From Smallanthus sonchifolius (lineage: Eukaryota > Streptophyta > Magnoliopsida > Asterales > Asteraceae): 64,000 nucleotides of DNA. The stretch's first letter is position 1, and each line of letters begins with the position of its first letter. The translations under genes were made by a program, and so were the position numbers. The notes beneath the pieces are model-generated. The model made no database searches, was not told the DNA's origin, and saw nothing but the letters and a program-made list of their open reading frames with translations. The stretch is from NCBI GenBank assembly GCA_023525975.1, contig CM042022.1, positions 63,632,001 through 63,696,000 on the forward strand. Reading direction: 5' to 3'. Below, in pieces: positions 32,120-45,186 of this stretch.

Positions 32120-32140
32120 ATTTCGGGATGAAATTCCCTC

Positions 32141-32153
32141 AACATGGGGAGAC
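32141..32153 (+). other. GypE polypurine tract
   Basis: AACATGGGGAGAC lies directly before the LTR and is identical to the GypB tract. Confidence 0.85.
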
Positions 32154-34497
32154 TGTAACATTTCTGATTTTTAGTATCCGTATTTCAATTCAATGTAATG
32201 CATTTCAAACCTAATTCTAGTGCACTGTTTTGTTCTATTCGTACCATTAATTAAATACTATATTTCAATGCAAATCCGCAAATTTTACTCGGTTATAACC
32301 TACTAAAACACTACATAAGTATCTATTTATACAAATATGTCAAAGACTAAAGTTACAAGGTCTGATGTTGAAAAGTAACAAGAAACCCTAATAGTCACGG
32401 TCGCACCTCTCATCAATTGAAACGTAAATGCAGCCTTTAATCACAGAGACGTTCGATTTCGTAACCGTTTTACACGTTCCAACTATTAACAAACAGAGTT
32501 AAGCCACGTGATCATCATAATTACAAAAAATAAACGGAATTACATCAATTCATCTAATAATCATCAAATTCGTCCACTAGACCATCGAATTCCCCAATTT
32601 GTTTGCAATTCTCCCAAGCAAACGCACAAACGATTTTCCCAGAAGCTACTGACCAACTTGAAGCAACCGGAATCGTAGCAGAAGACGCCGGAAACCAAGC
32701 TCGCCGACGCCGGAACTCCTCTCTACCGTTCTCTATCAATTCGCTACTCTTTCGGGTAATTGAAACCTTCTTCTCACTCGATTCAATTCATAGATCAAAA
32801 GCCCCATATTAATTTGGGCTTTCATTATGGAAATCACCACGAACCCGAATCTACATTTTTGTTAAAAATGATTTAATCGAATCGAACCTTAGACACGTTT
32901 TAAATACAATTAAGTTATACAAAAAGACTCGTGATGATCTAATGGGTGAAAGCCCCATGAATTCTAACATTAACAATATAAGAATTAGTCAAATTGAATC
33001 TGTTTTAGAACAGACACGGTCGCGCTAGCATTCTAGCACGGTCGTGCTTCATGAGACACGATCGCGCCAAATACCAACGCGGTCGTGCCTCCCACACTCA
33101 GACTCGGTCATGCCTCAAAACCCTAGACACGGTCGTGCCTGGCCCAAGACACGATCGTGCCTAGTGAAAAGCCCAATTATGCATTCTGTTTGGTCAACAC
33201 GGTCGCGTCCCTGACTAGCACGGTCGTGTGTGAGAAAAAAATCTTAGCAGAATAATTATTTCCATAAATTAAAAACAATAAGTATTTCAAATTAATTTTT
33301 AAATAAAAATAATTGATTTTATAAAATAAATAAATAGAAATTAATTATTTAAAACTTACAAAATTAAATTTATATTTAAACCCTACACTTAAATATTATT
33401 TACACCATTTACTTAAATATCTTTATGAAAATAAAGTAAAGACATTTATAATTATTTTAAAGCATCTAATACAACTAAATGACTAAGTTACAAATAAATA
33501 AATAAGGTAACGATTATTTATTTAATCTACATTTAAACAAAAACCATTTAGTTAGGTACCTCTAATACTTAACTTATTTTTTATAAATAATAATTTTGTT
33601 TTATTAGTTATTCCAAACTCAAACCCTAATTTATACAACACCATTCAAGTACAAACCACAAGCTTTATACACACAACCAATTCAATCCTAGACTTAAACA
33701 TAGAATATTGAGCATACTATTAATCCTATATATATTCCACACTCGGTTAACGTTGTGCATTACAAGGATCTCATTTCTAGCTAGTATTTCGTGTTAGCTA
33801 CGCCTTCAAACCCAGTAAGTATTACATAGCCCCTTTTACTCTTTTACACTTTTTGGGGTGGAACATGAACACTATACAACACTATCACTTACACTTACAC
33901 AAACTACACAAGTACAAATCCTCTTTACATTCATGTGTGAAAATTTGAGCTTTATGCCTGAGTGCTAGGTGTGTTAACTTTTGTATGCGATTATGTGCAA
34001 TCATTAACTATTCAAGCCAACGGTAAACAATGATAGATCTATTGAGTCTGACAAACCCACCCATTTTGGGGTGATTGTTACCGACAACACAATTTTGCAT
34101 GCTAGTTACAAAGGTTTGATTGTACTTGGTTACACAATAGTTGCTCTCCATAAATGCCTTATTTATTATGTTATGTAAAGATTTGTTTTACAATCTATAT
34201 GCTAGTATTATACAAACCTGTGTTATACTCACCAACTTTTTAGTTGACTTTATTTTATTCATGTTTCAGGTAACAATGTGTGAGTTTGATCAAGATGTGC
34301 TACACATAGGCTTTGGACTTAGCTAATTTAAATAAAGAAGTCTGTGTATTACATTTATGTTTCTTTCTTGGATTTGGTTTTGTTTGAACGTTTCAATGAA
34401 ATTTAACGATTAATATATTTCAATTTAGTCAACCTTGTGCTCATGAACAGTCTACATGTCCTGCCCCGATGATTCCGCCATCAGTCGGGGTGTGACA
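32154..34497 (+). repeat. GypE 3' LTR
   Basis: The 2344-bp LTR runs from TGTAACATTTCTG to GGGGTGTGACA. Donor CGG/GTAATT (32756), second donor CCCA/GTAAGTATTAC (33815) and acceptor TTCATGTTTCAG (34268-34269) match the GypB set. Palindrome cluster 2 is at 33010-33235. Cluster 1 is almost entirely missing (one copy near 32395), which explains most of the length difference from SoloF. Confidence 0.92.
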
Positions 34498-35618
34498 CTC
34501 ACAGCTAAGATCATCCCTGTCGCTCTATGTTTGTCTATGATTGATATCTTTTGCCAGACAGGAGCCGGATCCTTCGATGAAGTTGCAGGCATATGTTTGT
34601 TTTTCTGTGCCTCTGGATACACAGGTGTAGGGTCGGCAGGGGAGGCTTCAGTCGACGCCTCAACAATACTAGCAGGCTCGACTGAACATGTATCATGATG
34701 AGTTTTAAAGGATGGAACTTTGAAAATCTCTCCATCTTCAAACTCATACTCTCCTTCCCCGTCGCCCTTGGGAACTTTGATTACAACATCATCATCCTCC
34801 TCATCCCAGTCGTCACCAGAGTCGATCTCTCCCTCTTCCAAATTGCAAAGCGCATCAATTTGTGCTTCCTTGGAATAGTCCGGCTCTAGTAGTAAGATCA
34901 CATTATCCGACACGTCGTCAGATAGATCTTTCAAAACGTCATCCACCGACTTTCCTTTATTACCATCTGAAGCATCACCTCTACCTTCACTCTGAGTAGA
35001 CTCCCCCTCAGCCATAGACACTACAGAAATGGGAACAATCGCCAAAGCCAACGATTGCTGCTCAATTCCACTCGGTCCGGCTTCAGGATCCTTGTCCTGA
35101 TCATCACCCTTAGTTAGATCAACTAAGTGACAAGCCTCTTCACTGCTATGCTTAGGTGGTTGCTTCTCCAACAATTCCTTCTATCTCTCCCCCTGAGCAG
35201 CAAGCGTCTTGGCCATATCACAGACCAGTTTCACCATAGTGTCATGCTCTAAACACTGCTTGTCGTTAGCCGCCCGCTGTTTCTTTAGTGCGGCTACCTC
35301 ATCAATCATAGAGTTAATCAGCCCCTGTTGTTTGTCAGATTCTTCTCTCGATTTCCGTAGCATTTCAAGAAGACCAGCGACCTGAGTCTCTAGGGTAGTG
35401 ATCCGGGTATCATGAGGATCAGGTCCCTTGGAAGACGATGCTTTGGCTTGATTAGGCGGGAAGGAAAAGAATTCTCCAAAATCGAACCCCTAATTGAAGT
35501 CAAAGCCATGAAAGGGTTCACTGATGTGTTGGAGGGTGGTTGTAGGGATTGAGGTAGGGATGGAGGTTGTTTAGATAGTGGTAGGGGTTATGGTGACAGA
35601 CTCGGTTAGAATTGGAGT
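34498..35618 (-). pseudogene. CopC ORF3, middle part
   Basis: It matches CopA 640-1860: coiled-coil remnant (35181-35363), the acidic block with DLTKGDDQDKDPEAG, and EGEIDSGDDWDEEDDD. Stops near 35180 and 35490 and a deleted part of the coiled coil show decay. GypE cuts it at 34498 and SoloF at 35618; the TSD copy GGAGT is 35614-35618. The last codons of the 240-codon open frame (34452-34497) are GypE LTR. Confidence 0.8.
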
Positions 35619-38214
35619 TGTCACACCCCAACCGACGACGGAATCATCGGGGCGGGACATGTAGACTGTTCATGAGCACAAGGTTGACTATATTGTAATA
35701 TATTAAACATCAATTTCATTTCAAATAATCCAAACACAACCAAATCCAAGAAAGAACATAATTGAAATACATAGAATCCTTTATTCAAATTAACTAAGTC
35801 CCAAGGCCTATGTGTAGCATATCTTGATCAAATCACACATTAGTACCTGAAACATGAATAAAATAAGGTCAAATAAAAAGTAGGTGAGCATACACAGGTT
35901 TGTATATAGATAGCATATAGTTTGTAAATAAACAAATCCTTACATAACATGATAAAATAAGGCATTTATGGAGAGCAGCTATTGTGTAACCAAGTACAAT
36001 CAAACCTTTGTAACTAGAATGCAAAATTGTGTTGTCGGTAACAATCACCCCAAACTGGGTGGGTTTGTCAGACTCAATAGATCTATCATTGTTTACCGTC
36101 GGCTTGAATAGTTAATGATTGCACATAATCGCATACAAAAGTTAACACACCTAGCACTCAGGCATAAAGCTCAAATTTGCACACATGAATGTATAGAGGA
36201 TTTGTACTTGTGTAGTTTGTGTAAATGTAAGCAATAGTGTTGTATAGTGTTCATGTTCCACCCCAAAAAGTGTAAAAGAGTAAAAGGGGCTATGTAATAC
36301 TCACTTGGTTTGAAGGCGTAGCTAACACGAGATACTAGATAGTAACGAGGTCCTCGTAATGCACGACGTTAACCTAAAGTGTATTATGTATTGAATCAAT
36401 AGTGTGTACAATAGTCTATGTCTAAGTCTAGGGTTGGATTGGGTGTGTGTATAAGGAATTAGAGTTGTGAGTGTTAGTGGTTTGTACTTGAATGGTGTTG
36501 TATAAAATTAGGGTTTGAGTTTGAAATAACTAAGTAAATAAATTACATAATTATTGTTTATTTACTTGGTTATAAAAATAATGTAGGTATTAGGGGTAAT
36601 TAAGTATAACCTAAATAAATAATTTTTGTTTAAATATAAATTAAATAAATAATTGTTACCTTATTTATTTATAAAATGTGTAACTTATTCATTTAGTTAT
36701 AAAAATGTATTGATTGTTTTATATTAAATATAAACTTTTCTTACTTTATTTTCATAAAGATATGTAATTAAGTTGTGTAAATAATATTTAAATGTAGGGT
36801 TTAACAATAATTATAAATTTATTTTTTTTGTAAGTTTTAAATAATTAATTTCTATTTATTCATTTTATAAAATCAATTGTTTTTATTTAAAAATTAATTT
36901 GAAATACTTATTGTTTTTTAAATTATGGAAATAACTATTCTGCTAAGATTTTTCTCACACACGACCGTGCCTGGGACAAGGCACGATCGTGCTAGGACCA
37001 CGGGCGCGACCGTGCTAGTCAGGGACGCTACCGTGTTGACCAAACAGAATGCATAAATATGTTGTTCACTAGGCACGATCGTGTCTTGGGCCAGGCACGA
37101 CCGTGTCTAGGGTTTTGAGGCATGACCAAGTGTAGCCAAGGGCATGACCGGGTCTGAGTGTGTGAGGCACGACTGCCCTGGTATTTGGCGCGACCGTGTC
37201 TCATGAAGCACGATCGCGCTAGAATGCTAGCGCGATCGTGTCTGTTCTAAAACAGAATCGATTTGACTAATTCTTATATTGTTAATATTGGAATTCATAG
37301 GGCTTTCATCTGTAGGGTTATTACGAGTCTATTGGAATATATTAATTGTATTTAAAACGTGTTCAAAGTAGAGTTCGATTAAAATATTTTGAACGAAAAC
37401 ATAGGTTCGGGTTCGTGATGATTTTCATATTGTGAGCCCCAATTAAGTTGGGGCTTTTGATCTATAGACTAAAACGAGTGGGTATGAGGTTTCAATTACC
37501 CGGAAGGACGAAGAATTGATGGTGTACGGTAGAAACGAGTTCCAGCGACGATGGGCTTGATCTCCGACGTCTTCTGCTACAATTCCGACTAAACCAGCGT
37601 GTCCAGAAGCTTTAGAGAGGATCGATAGTATGTTGGCTTGGAAAAATTGCAATCAAATTGGTGAATTCGATGATTTCGTGAGAGAATTAGTTGTTTATGA
37701 GATAATTCGACGAAATTAAGTTCATTTGTTGTAATGGTGATGATTAAAGGGTTTAATTGAGTTTGTTAATGACGAAAACTTGTAGAACGGTTATGAAATC
37801 GAACATCCCTGTGATTAAAGGCTGCATTTACGTTTCAACTGCTGAGAGGCGCGACCGTGCCCATATGAGGCGCGACCATGCCAAGGAACCGGGCGCGACT
37901 GTTCTAAAGCAAGTCGCGCGACCGTGCCAAGGCTCTTGGCGCGACCGTGCCAGAACGAGACGCGACCGTGCCTATTAGGGTTTCTGGTTATTTATTTATA
38001 AAATTAGTCCTTGAAATTTTCAGTATTGACAAACTTGTATAAATATGAATTTATGTAGAGTTTAATAGGATATACTCGTGTAAAATTTGTGGATTTGCAT
38101 TGAAATATAGTATTTAATTGTTGGTACGAATAGAACAAGTCAGTGTACTAGAATTTGGTTTGAAATGTATCACATTGAACTGAAATTTAAATAATGAAAA
38201 TCAGAAATGTTACA
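35619..38214 (-). mobile_element. SoloF: solo LTR of a GypE-like element
   Basis: This single 2596-bp LTR, starting on the sense strand with TGTAACATTTCTG and ending GGGTGTGACA, is flanked by a perfect GGAGT duplication (35614-35618 and 38215-38219). No internal sequence remains, so recombination between two LTRs removed the body. It contains donor CCGG/GTAATT (37499), second donor CCAA/GTGAGTATTAC (36304), acceptor (35848-35847), and palindrome clusters at 36955-37245 and 37848-37975. Confidence 0.94.
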
Positions 38215-39583
38215 GGAGTTGTCACCGCCACTTGGACAGATTGCACAGTGAGGGTCACTATCACAGGAACCTCCTCTGTAATAGCAGTGGTAGCCACATC
38301 AGGTGTTACATGTGGCCTCCTCCGCTGTCGCCTATAAAGCTGTTGTGAAGGTGAGGTAGAAGTGGAATTAGTACTCGCAACCGTTACACTTTCTTGCATC
38401 ATAGCACTGACTTCTACCTCACGAAGGATAGCTAGGTGTGGCCTATCCCCCCGATGCTTGTTTATACTTTCTCTTCTGCGTCTCTGTATAGCAGCGTCCG
38501 AATCAGAATCGGGCTCATATTCACTGCTAGTCTTTTGTCTCTTTCTCTTGGAAGATGACTCGGGAAGGGTCACATTCGTCAATCTTCTTGGGTGTGCCTG
38601 GGATGGTGCATCATCAAAATCAGATGAATCTTACTTGGTCATTTCTGAGTCGGAATCTTCTGCACCCCCACTTCCCTGTTCTTTGTCTCCTTCATCTTCA
38701 GACATATTATCTTCAGATTTAACTTCCTCTTCTTCCTGTTGTTCATCACTGTGTTCACTGAGTTCAGGCTCAGACTCTGCACTATACCTTCTGAAGTTAG
38801 ATGGGGCCACATATGCTTCATTAATTAGGTGGCCAAAGAGAGGAGTGTGCTCAGGGGTAGGTTCTACACTGCCTGGCTTTAGAAATTGTGCAAACACTCT
38901 CTTGTCCACCCGTTTGACTTGTAGTCTCTCTCCAATCTGAGTTAGATTGGGTACAACATCATTAATCAACGGCTGCACGAACCGTGGGTATAATAGAAAT
39001 CTAAACCTCTCAGCATCATTGATCTGATCGGTGATAGACTTGTAGATATACTTTGAAAAGTTGTAACCCTTGTTAAGAGAGAGGCCAACCATTGTAGCTG
39101 CCAAGTCATGCCCCATGGCATCCTTTCCCGCCTTCCTAGCAGACAGGCACATGATCATGACGTGCGCGAAGTAATGCACTAATCAAGTACCGACATCTTC
39201 TTATACGGGGAGTAGTCCATGGTACCAACATACCCCATCCTTTGTCTCCAGCATCCATCAACGAAGTAGTCAGTGTAAGTCATCGGATCAGTTGATAAGT
39301 CCCTAAACTGTAGTACTGGTCTGATGGTGTCTTCAGAAATAGCAATATCATGACCTGCTACAGTAGGCCTAATGACGTTTTGGGTTACTGTACAGTCGTG
39401 ATCAGCGGTTTCCCAGAATTGCTCCAGATATGGTCTTGAAACAATAGGATCAGCAGAGATAGCATAGAAGATCTTCGAGCGGTTCAGGAAATCGACTATT
39501 TCCCTATATTCAAGTGCAACACCCTTCCACTCGGGTTGTGTTAGAGCCAGCAGATTGAATTCGCTGGTAAACGCACGAGCCAT
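38215..39583 (-). pseudogene. CopC ORF3, N-terminal part
   Basis: Start MARAFTSEF at 39583, two bases after a splice-acceptor-like GTTTTTGCAG. It shares the ORF3 N-domain with CopA: FWETADHDC, TVAGHDIAISEDTIR, HVMIMCLSARKAGKDAMGHD, GYNFSKYI, LLYPRFVQP. An acidic Glu/Ser tail follows, then a basic stretch (SSKRKRQK, QRRRR) that could be a nuclear localisation signal, and the VT-rich tract. Lesions: a stop and a one-base deletion near 39175-39180 and a stop at 38631. It continues beyond SoloF. Confidence 0.82.
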
Positions 39584-39585
39584 CA

Positions 39586-40183
39586 CTGCAAAAACATACA
39601 ATGAACACAATAAGAACAAGAATAATCATTGGAATTGAACAACACACGACACGGTATAGCACATTAACAAGGAAGCACATTCCAGACTTAGAAAGTTTTC
39701 CACTTTGCACAAGTACGCAGGGTTTATACCTTGCGTACTTAGTAAGTACGCAAGAGATATTTCTTGCGTACTTGCCAAGTGCGCAAGGTCTAACACTTGT
39801 GCAAATAGCAAACATTCCAAAATCAGTAAATGAAAGAGATTGAAGTAGGTTATGGTCACCATGAGGTCAAAAAAGGCACTTAGAACCTATGGGACCAAAA
39901 ACTAACATCAATGTGATGCTAAACCGGTCAAATTTTGACCTAAACAAGTATTGACTCCAACCGTCGGTCAAACACAGGACAAATTCACAAATCGAGCAAT
40001 GTTTAGGACGAATTAATGATTATAGAGGTTCGAATAATGATTTGAAACAGGTTTTATGTGTAAATTTAGGTCAAGAAACACAAAAAATTGTCAAAAAATC
40101 GAAAATCCAAACCCTAGACTCATACGATCATAAATCGGTCCATAATTGTCGATGTAATGGATGGAAACTGTCAAGATTCTCAC
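39586..40183 (-). promoter_or_regulatory. Putative 5'-UTR intron of CopC ORF3
   Basis: Donor TTCG/GTGAGAATC (GT at 40183-40182) and acceptor TATGTTTTTGCAG (AG at 39587-39586) bound 598 bp. The ATG at 39583 follows after two bases. The position is homologous to the CopA intron (566 bp). Confidence 0.58.
39703..39787. repeat. Palindromes inside CopC ORF3 intron
   Basis: Two full palindromes (39730-39754 and 39763-39787) and a half-site lie 120-200 bp before the acceptor, as in CopA. Confidence 0.85.
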
Positions 40184-40330
40184 CGAATGTTTGTTATATG
40201 AAGATGGAACAATGAACGGGACGAAAAAATTGTTTGGAATCACACAAAGATTCGTGGAAATATGAAGCAGGTATACAACAGTGTCAAAGATGTTTGAAAT
40301 GAGATAAATCCGGAAATAATTCTAAGTCGT

Positions 40331-40340
40331 GTATATATAA
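40331..40340 (-). promoter_or_regulatory. TATA box of the putative ORF3 promoter (CopC)
   Basis: The sense sequence GGGTTATATATACAC starts 15 bp from the nearest palindrome (40356) and lies about 150 bp upstream of the donor. Confidence 0.55.
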
Positions 40341-40355
40341 CCCACACAATTTGGT

Positions 40356-40467
40356 CTTGCGTACTTAACAAGTGCGCAAGACTTAACTCTTGCATACATA
40401 GCAAGTACGCATGACTTAAGTCTTGCATACGCAAGGTTTAATTCCTGCGCACTTGACAAGTACGCAG
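40356..40467. repeat. Palindrome array in CopC spacer
   Basis: Three full and two partial CTTGCGTACTT-N3-AAGTGCGCAAG palindromes lie in the same place as CopA 3924-4064. Confidence 0.85.
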
Positions 40468-41780
40468 AAATCCTTGTGTTGCACAAATTTCAACTCAAAT
40501 TATGAAGATTGTCAAGTCAAATAACGAACATGATAAGCACATTCAATCAGAGGATTCAAAGTCAATTCACGAAGGTTAAACACAAATATTTTTGGTTTTT
40601 CTGATTGGAATTTGAACTATACACAAACTTAAAATCTTTTTGATCTTTTCAGAGTAACGATATACACATATTCACACACACTATTTTTGTTCATAGACAC
40701 GAGCAGAGGATCATATCAGGCTAAACTATACCAAAAACGATACAAGATAAACATGAAAGAATATGGGATCATGTCATGGATTACAATTTATTTATACGTA
40801 ATAAGCACATAAACAAGTAATTCAAGTTGGCAATATTATAAGATTTGAAACCATAAGCATCTTAGTATCATGTTCTTGTGTGTTAAAGTAATTGTTTTTA
40901 ATATACAACGTGTGCCCCATAGTTATGCTACGAACTTACTTTGCACTTATCTCAAGGCATCTAAGATTTTCCCGATGATTTTCTAAATTTCCAGAATGAG
41001 GCTACATCAATTAGCACAGGAAAAATCAAACAGAATCCATTAGGCTTATCAAGAATCATAAGATCAGAATCGAGTGATTCATTTGTCTTGGTTTCATGTG
41101 ATTTCTACAGTGAATATCGGTATGATGATTCAAGATAATGAATATAGTGTTTGAGTATTTAGGTAAGGGAATCCAACTTTTATCTGGATTTGAATTCAAT
41201 GAATCAGGAGTGATTCAAGGGTGAATACACGCTCAACGGTTGATGTAAAGACATGTCTTGATTCAATCTCTCATTGCATACTTGTGAGTATGGGCAGTGA
41301 GATGACCGCATTAATTGTGCTAACGACCTAGCCCGAAACTGGTCTCAGAAGAAAATAATTGCTAAAATCTAACATCCTGTATCCGATAGTGATATTTTGC
41401 ATTCTTTTACACACACACACTAGCAAATATGGGTTCAAATCACAGTTGTAGTATAGATTTAAATTCCACCCTACTAATGATTTAAAGATGCATACAGCCT
41501 ACTAACAATTCAAATTACTTGTAAATAAGCATATTAAAAACACAACAAACAATCAAGTAACCATCACGCAATCATTTCCCATATGAGCAGTCTAGGACGT
41601 TTAGATCATGTTTGATGTACTATAATTTCCTCTTTTCTCAAGTGAACTTTGAAATTTTATGGTTTTCTATTTTGTTTGAATTTTTGTAAAATATTTGAAA
41701 ATTAACAGAACTATATAGAAAATTTAAAAGGAATAAAATTTAACTTTCATGAATTGAATTGATTTAAGAAAAACAAGTTT
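40468..41780. other. CopC pol-ORF3 spacer, distal part
   Basis: AT-rich noncoding sequence, alignable with CopA 4065-6092 apart from the 702-bp insert there. It contains the intact target site of that insert near 40905-40920. I see no gene. Confidence 0.75.
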
Positions 41781-42134
41781 TCACTCTGGATAGAACATTC
41801 CTATCATGTTGACAAGATGTTCAAAACGGGTTCGATCAAACGCCTTAGTGAAAAGGTCAGGAAAGTTGTCATCCGTGTGAACCTTTACAAGTTCAATGAG
41901 ATGCTTTTTAGCACAATGACGGATGAAATGGTGGCGAATTTCAATATGTTTAGTTTTGGAATGTTTCACCGGGTTGTTTGTGATGGATATGGTGGTATTG
42001 TTGTCAATGAACAGTGGAGTTCTAGTGAATTTTAAGCCGTAGTCTCTCAATTGCTGCTGAATCCATAATATCTGAGAACAACCACTCGCTGCAGCAATGT
42101 ACTCTGCTTCACATGTTGAGACATAAACCGTTGA
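41781..42134 (-). pseudogene. CopC pol: RNase H domain
   Basis: The C-terminal part carries HSKTKHIEIRHHFIRH and DLFTKAFDRTRFEHLVNMIGMF, ending at the same stop as CopA. The N-terminal half (SDYGGCNLDRKSTSGGCQ) is in the adjoining upstream frame at 42135-42250, and stops near 42050-42135 separate them. Broken. Confidence 0.85.
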
Positions 42135-43244
42135 CTACTTCTTACACTGCCTGGAGACCAGCCTGTCTCCCAATAATTGACATCCACCTGAAGTTGATTT
42201 TCTGTCAAGGTTACAACCGCCATAATCTGAATCAGTATAGGCTTTGAGGTCAAATGACTGCTGCTTTGAGTACCAAAGACCTAATCGGGGTTTCCCTTTC
42301 AAGTATGTGAATATCCTCTTGACAACTATCATATGAGACTCATTTGGTTGTGACTGAAACCTTGAGCACAAACATACAGCAAGCATTATGTTGGGCCTTG
42401 AAGCTGTGAGATACATAAGAGAACCGATCATCCCACGGTACAATTTACAATCCACATCCTTTCCATCTTTGTCTAGATGCAAATCGTGATTGACGGGGAT
42501 AGGTGTGCCATAAGTATTGCTATCATTCATCTTGTATTTTGACAAGATGTCCTGCATATACTTAGTTTGGTGTAGATAGATGCCATCCTCTATTTGACTG
42601 ACTTGCAGACCCAGGAAGAATGACAATTCACCCATGTTGCTCATCTCAAACTTGGACTTCATCAACTGTTCGAATTCCCTACACATCTCTTCATTTGTAG
42701 ACCCAAAGATAATGTCGTCGACATATACTTGTACGAGTAGAATATCACCTCCAGCTTTTCGAATGAAGAGGGTCGAGTCAATCTGTCCACGGTCGAAACC
42801 ATTTGACAATAGATGTTTTGATAACGTCTCATACCATGCCCGAGGTGCTTGATGAAGACCATAAAGTTCTTTGTCGAGCTTATACACTTTATTGATATTA
42901 TGCGGATCTTCAAAGCCAGGAGGTTGAGTGACATAGACCTCTTCATGAACTTTTCCATACAAGAAAGCACTCTTCACATCATGTTGATAAACCTTGAAGC
43001 CGACATAGGAGGCATAAGCCAGAAACAGTCGAATGGCCTCAAGTCTAGCAATTGGGGCATATACTTCAGTGTAATCCAAGCCCTCTTGTTGATAAAATCC
43101 TTGAACAACCAACCTTGCTTTATTCTTCACTACGACATGACGATCATCCGTTTTGCACTTGAACACCCATCTGGTTCCAATTGGTTGTACGCCTCTTGGC
43201 AGGTCAACTAAATCCCACACATGCAACTTTTGGAAATGAGACAA
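42135..43244 (-). pseudogene. CopC pol: reverse transcriptase
   Basis: This 369-codon open stretch of copia RT has WVFKCKTDDRHVVVKNKARLV, VKSAFLYGKVHEEVYV, LYGLHQAPRAWYE and an intact YVDDIIFGST. The palm, fingers and start of RNase H are all in one frame. The upstream boundary is a CAA-to-TAA stop near 43251. It is the better preserved RT of the CopA/CopC family. Confidence 0.88.
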
Positions 43245-43370
43245 TTCATCTTACATTGCCTCAATCCAGCAGTTGTCAGCGAGAGCCTCCTTCACATTCT
43301 TCGGCTCCAATTGGGACACGAATGCAGCATGCAAACATGTTTCCATGACACCTGTGTTAAGTATCTCAGT

Positions 43371-44798
43371 TTACAGACTAGAGTTCTCAGTAATGGTTCT
43401 ATGACTAGTCTGAACACCGGCATAAGGATCACTAATAATGTTGTCAATTGGATGATTCTTATGCACTCTCGTCTCTGGTATTTGTGGTTCTTGAATTTCT
43501 GAATCGAGGTTTGTGCTCAACTCCCCCATATCCTGTGATCTAGAAGACGATGATTCAATGTTGATTGGATCAGCTGGAGCTTCATTTCCTACATGAGTGT
43601 TAGGATTAGCTTGAGCATCATTTCCATCAACATGGACAACTTCAACATCATCACTGTCATGATTTCCAGATGCAGCATTGGAATCGGGAGTTTGAATCGG
43701 TACAGTTGCACGAGTTGAGAAACTGGAGTCATCACCGCCACCAAAGAAATCATACACATTTGTGGCAGCATCTGCAGACAAATCAGGAAGGTTGAAAGAC
43801 TTGAATATCGCATCATAATCAAAACCCCAAGCTGGACCAGTTGGTTCTGGTGGAATGCTGTGTTTACTGCAATCCACTTCGAACCATTCCTCGACAGTAC
43901 AAGTTCCTATATTGTACACTCTATTGCAAGGTGAATTGGCAACATATCCTAAGAAGATGCCTTCCACTGCTTTTGAATGAAACTTAGACTTGCGGTCTTT
44001 GTATTGTAGCAATAAGGAACGGGGACTACCAAAAGGAACTAGGTAGTCAAGATTGGGAGGTAGATTGTTAATAAACTCATAGCAAGTCTTGTTGTGCCTC
44101 TTCACAACCAGAACTCTATTCAAAACATGACAAGCTGTATTTACTACTTCTGCCTAGAAAGTTATAGGAAGCTTTGCATCTGACAACATTGTCCTTGCAG
44201 TCTCAATTAGGGTTCTGTTCTTCCGTTCTACAACTCCATTCTGCTGAGATGTGTACGGGGCACTAAATTCGTGACGAATACCCTTCTTGAGATAGAAAAG
44301 TTCCATCAAATTATTCTTGAATTCAGTTCCATTATCACTCCTTATTCTTCTAACCTTCAACTTACAAAGAGATTCCAAGCTCAGGATCAGGTATTGAAGA
44401 ATGTCAGCAGTCTCGTCCTTTATACCTAAAAAATGCACCCAAGAAAAATGTGAGAAATCATCAGTTACAACTAGACAGTATGACTTCCTTCCAATACTCC
44501 TGATACTTATGGGGCCAAACAGATCCATATGTAATAGCTCCAAAGGGGTATCGATGAAGTTTTGGAACTTGGGCTTGTGAGACTTCCATTGCTGTTCGCC
44601 CTTTTTACAAGGCATACAGTCATATGTAACGACAAATCTCAGCTTAGGAACACCGGTTACCAAACCGTTTCGGACAAGATGATTCATTTTTCGATAAGAA
44701 ATGTGTCCGAGTTTCCTATGCCACAAGATAGAGGCAAGCTCTGTTGCTTTGGTAAGCAAACAAGTAGCAACTGATGAGGTGGTTGTTGCCACGCTCAT
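43371..44798 (-). pseudogene. CopC pol: integrase
   Basis: Zinc-binding region HISYRKMNHLV...CMPCKKGE, catalytic core VVTDDFSHFSW, RSDNGTEF and NGVVERKN (D, D, E all present), then the C-terminal region (VLVVKRHNKT, FGSPRSLLLQY) and the acidic linker to RT. A Trp-to-stop change near 44154 and a stop near 43371 break the frame. Confidence 0.86.
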
Positions 44799-44804
44799 AT
44801 CAAT

Positions 44805-45167
44805 CTAATAAGTGTCGTTTGTCCTTGGTGCTCGCATCAGAATCCAGTCTTCAGGAACTTCAAAACCAGGTTTGAGAATCAAGCATTCAGATTTGTCAAA
44901 CATAACGGAGTACTCCTTGTCGCACATCTGAGAAACACTCAACAAGTTATGCTTTAGCTGCTGGCAGTAGTTGACGTTGTCGAAGCTGACACAACCATTT
45001 GAAACCATGCCTTGACAAGTAATACTGCCTCCCTTCTCGCCTGCAAAGGCCACATAGCCGCCTCTGAATGGTTTTACATCTTGAAGCAGGGCCATGTTAC
45101 CTGTCATGTGCCGGGAGCATCCACTATCTACATACCAACGATTAGAGATAGTACCATTCGGATGTCC
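44805..45167 (-). pseudogene. CopC pol: protease
   Basis: Copia aspartic protease with the D-S-G motif in WYVDSGCSRHMTGN, then GGYVAFAGEKGGSITCQG and KHNLLSVSQMCD. The frame is +1 relative to gag, and TAG (45170-45168) stands directly before its first codon GGA. The 3' border is a stop near 44804 where CopA is open. Confidence 0.83.
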
Positions 45168-45186
45168 CTACACGAGTCTCAAGAAA

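Larger units (their letters stand above)
31770..34497 (+). mobile_element. GypE: Ty3/gypsy 3' end, plus strand
   Basis: The visible part is the last 350 bp of pol, the PPT and the complete 3' LTR. The rest lies left of GypD and outside the window. It is inserted in CopC ORF3, which resumes at 34498. Its LTR is closest to SoloF, in inverted orientation. Confidence 0.9.
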
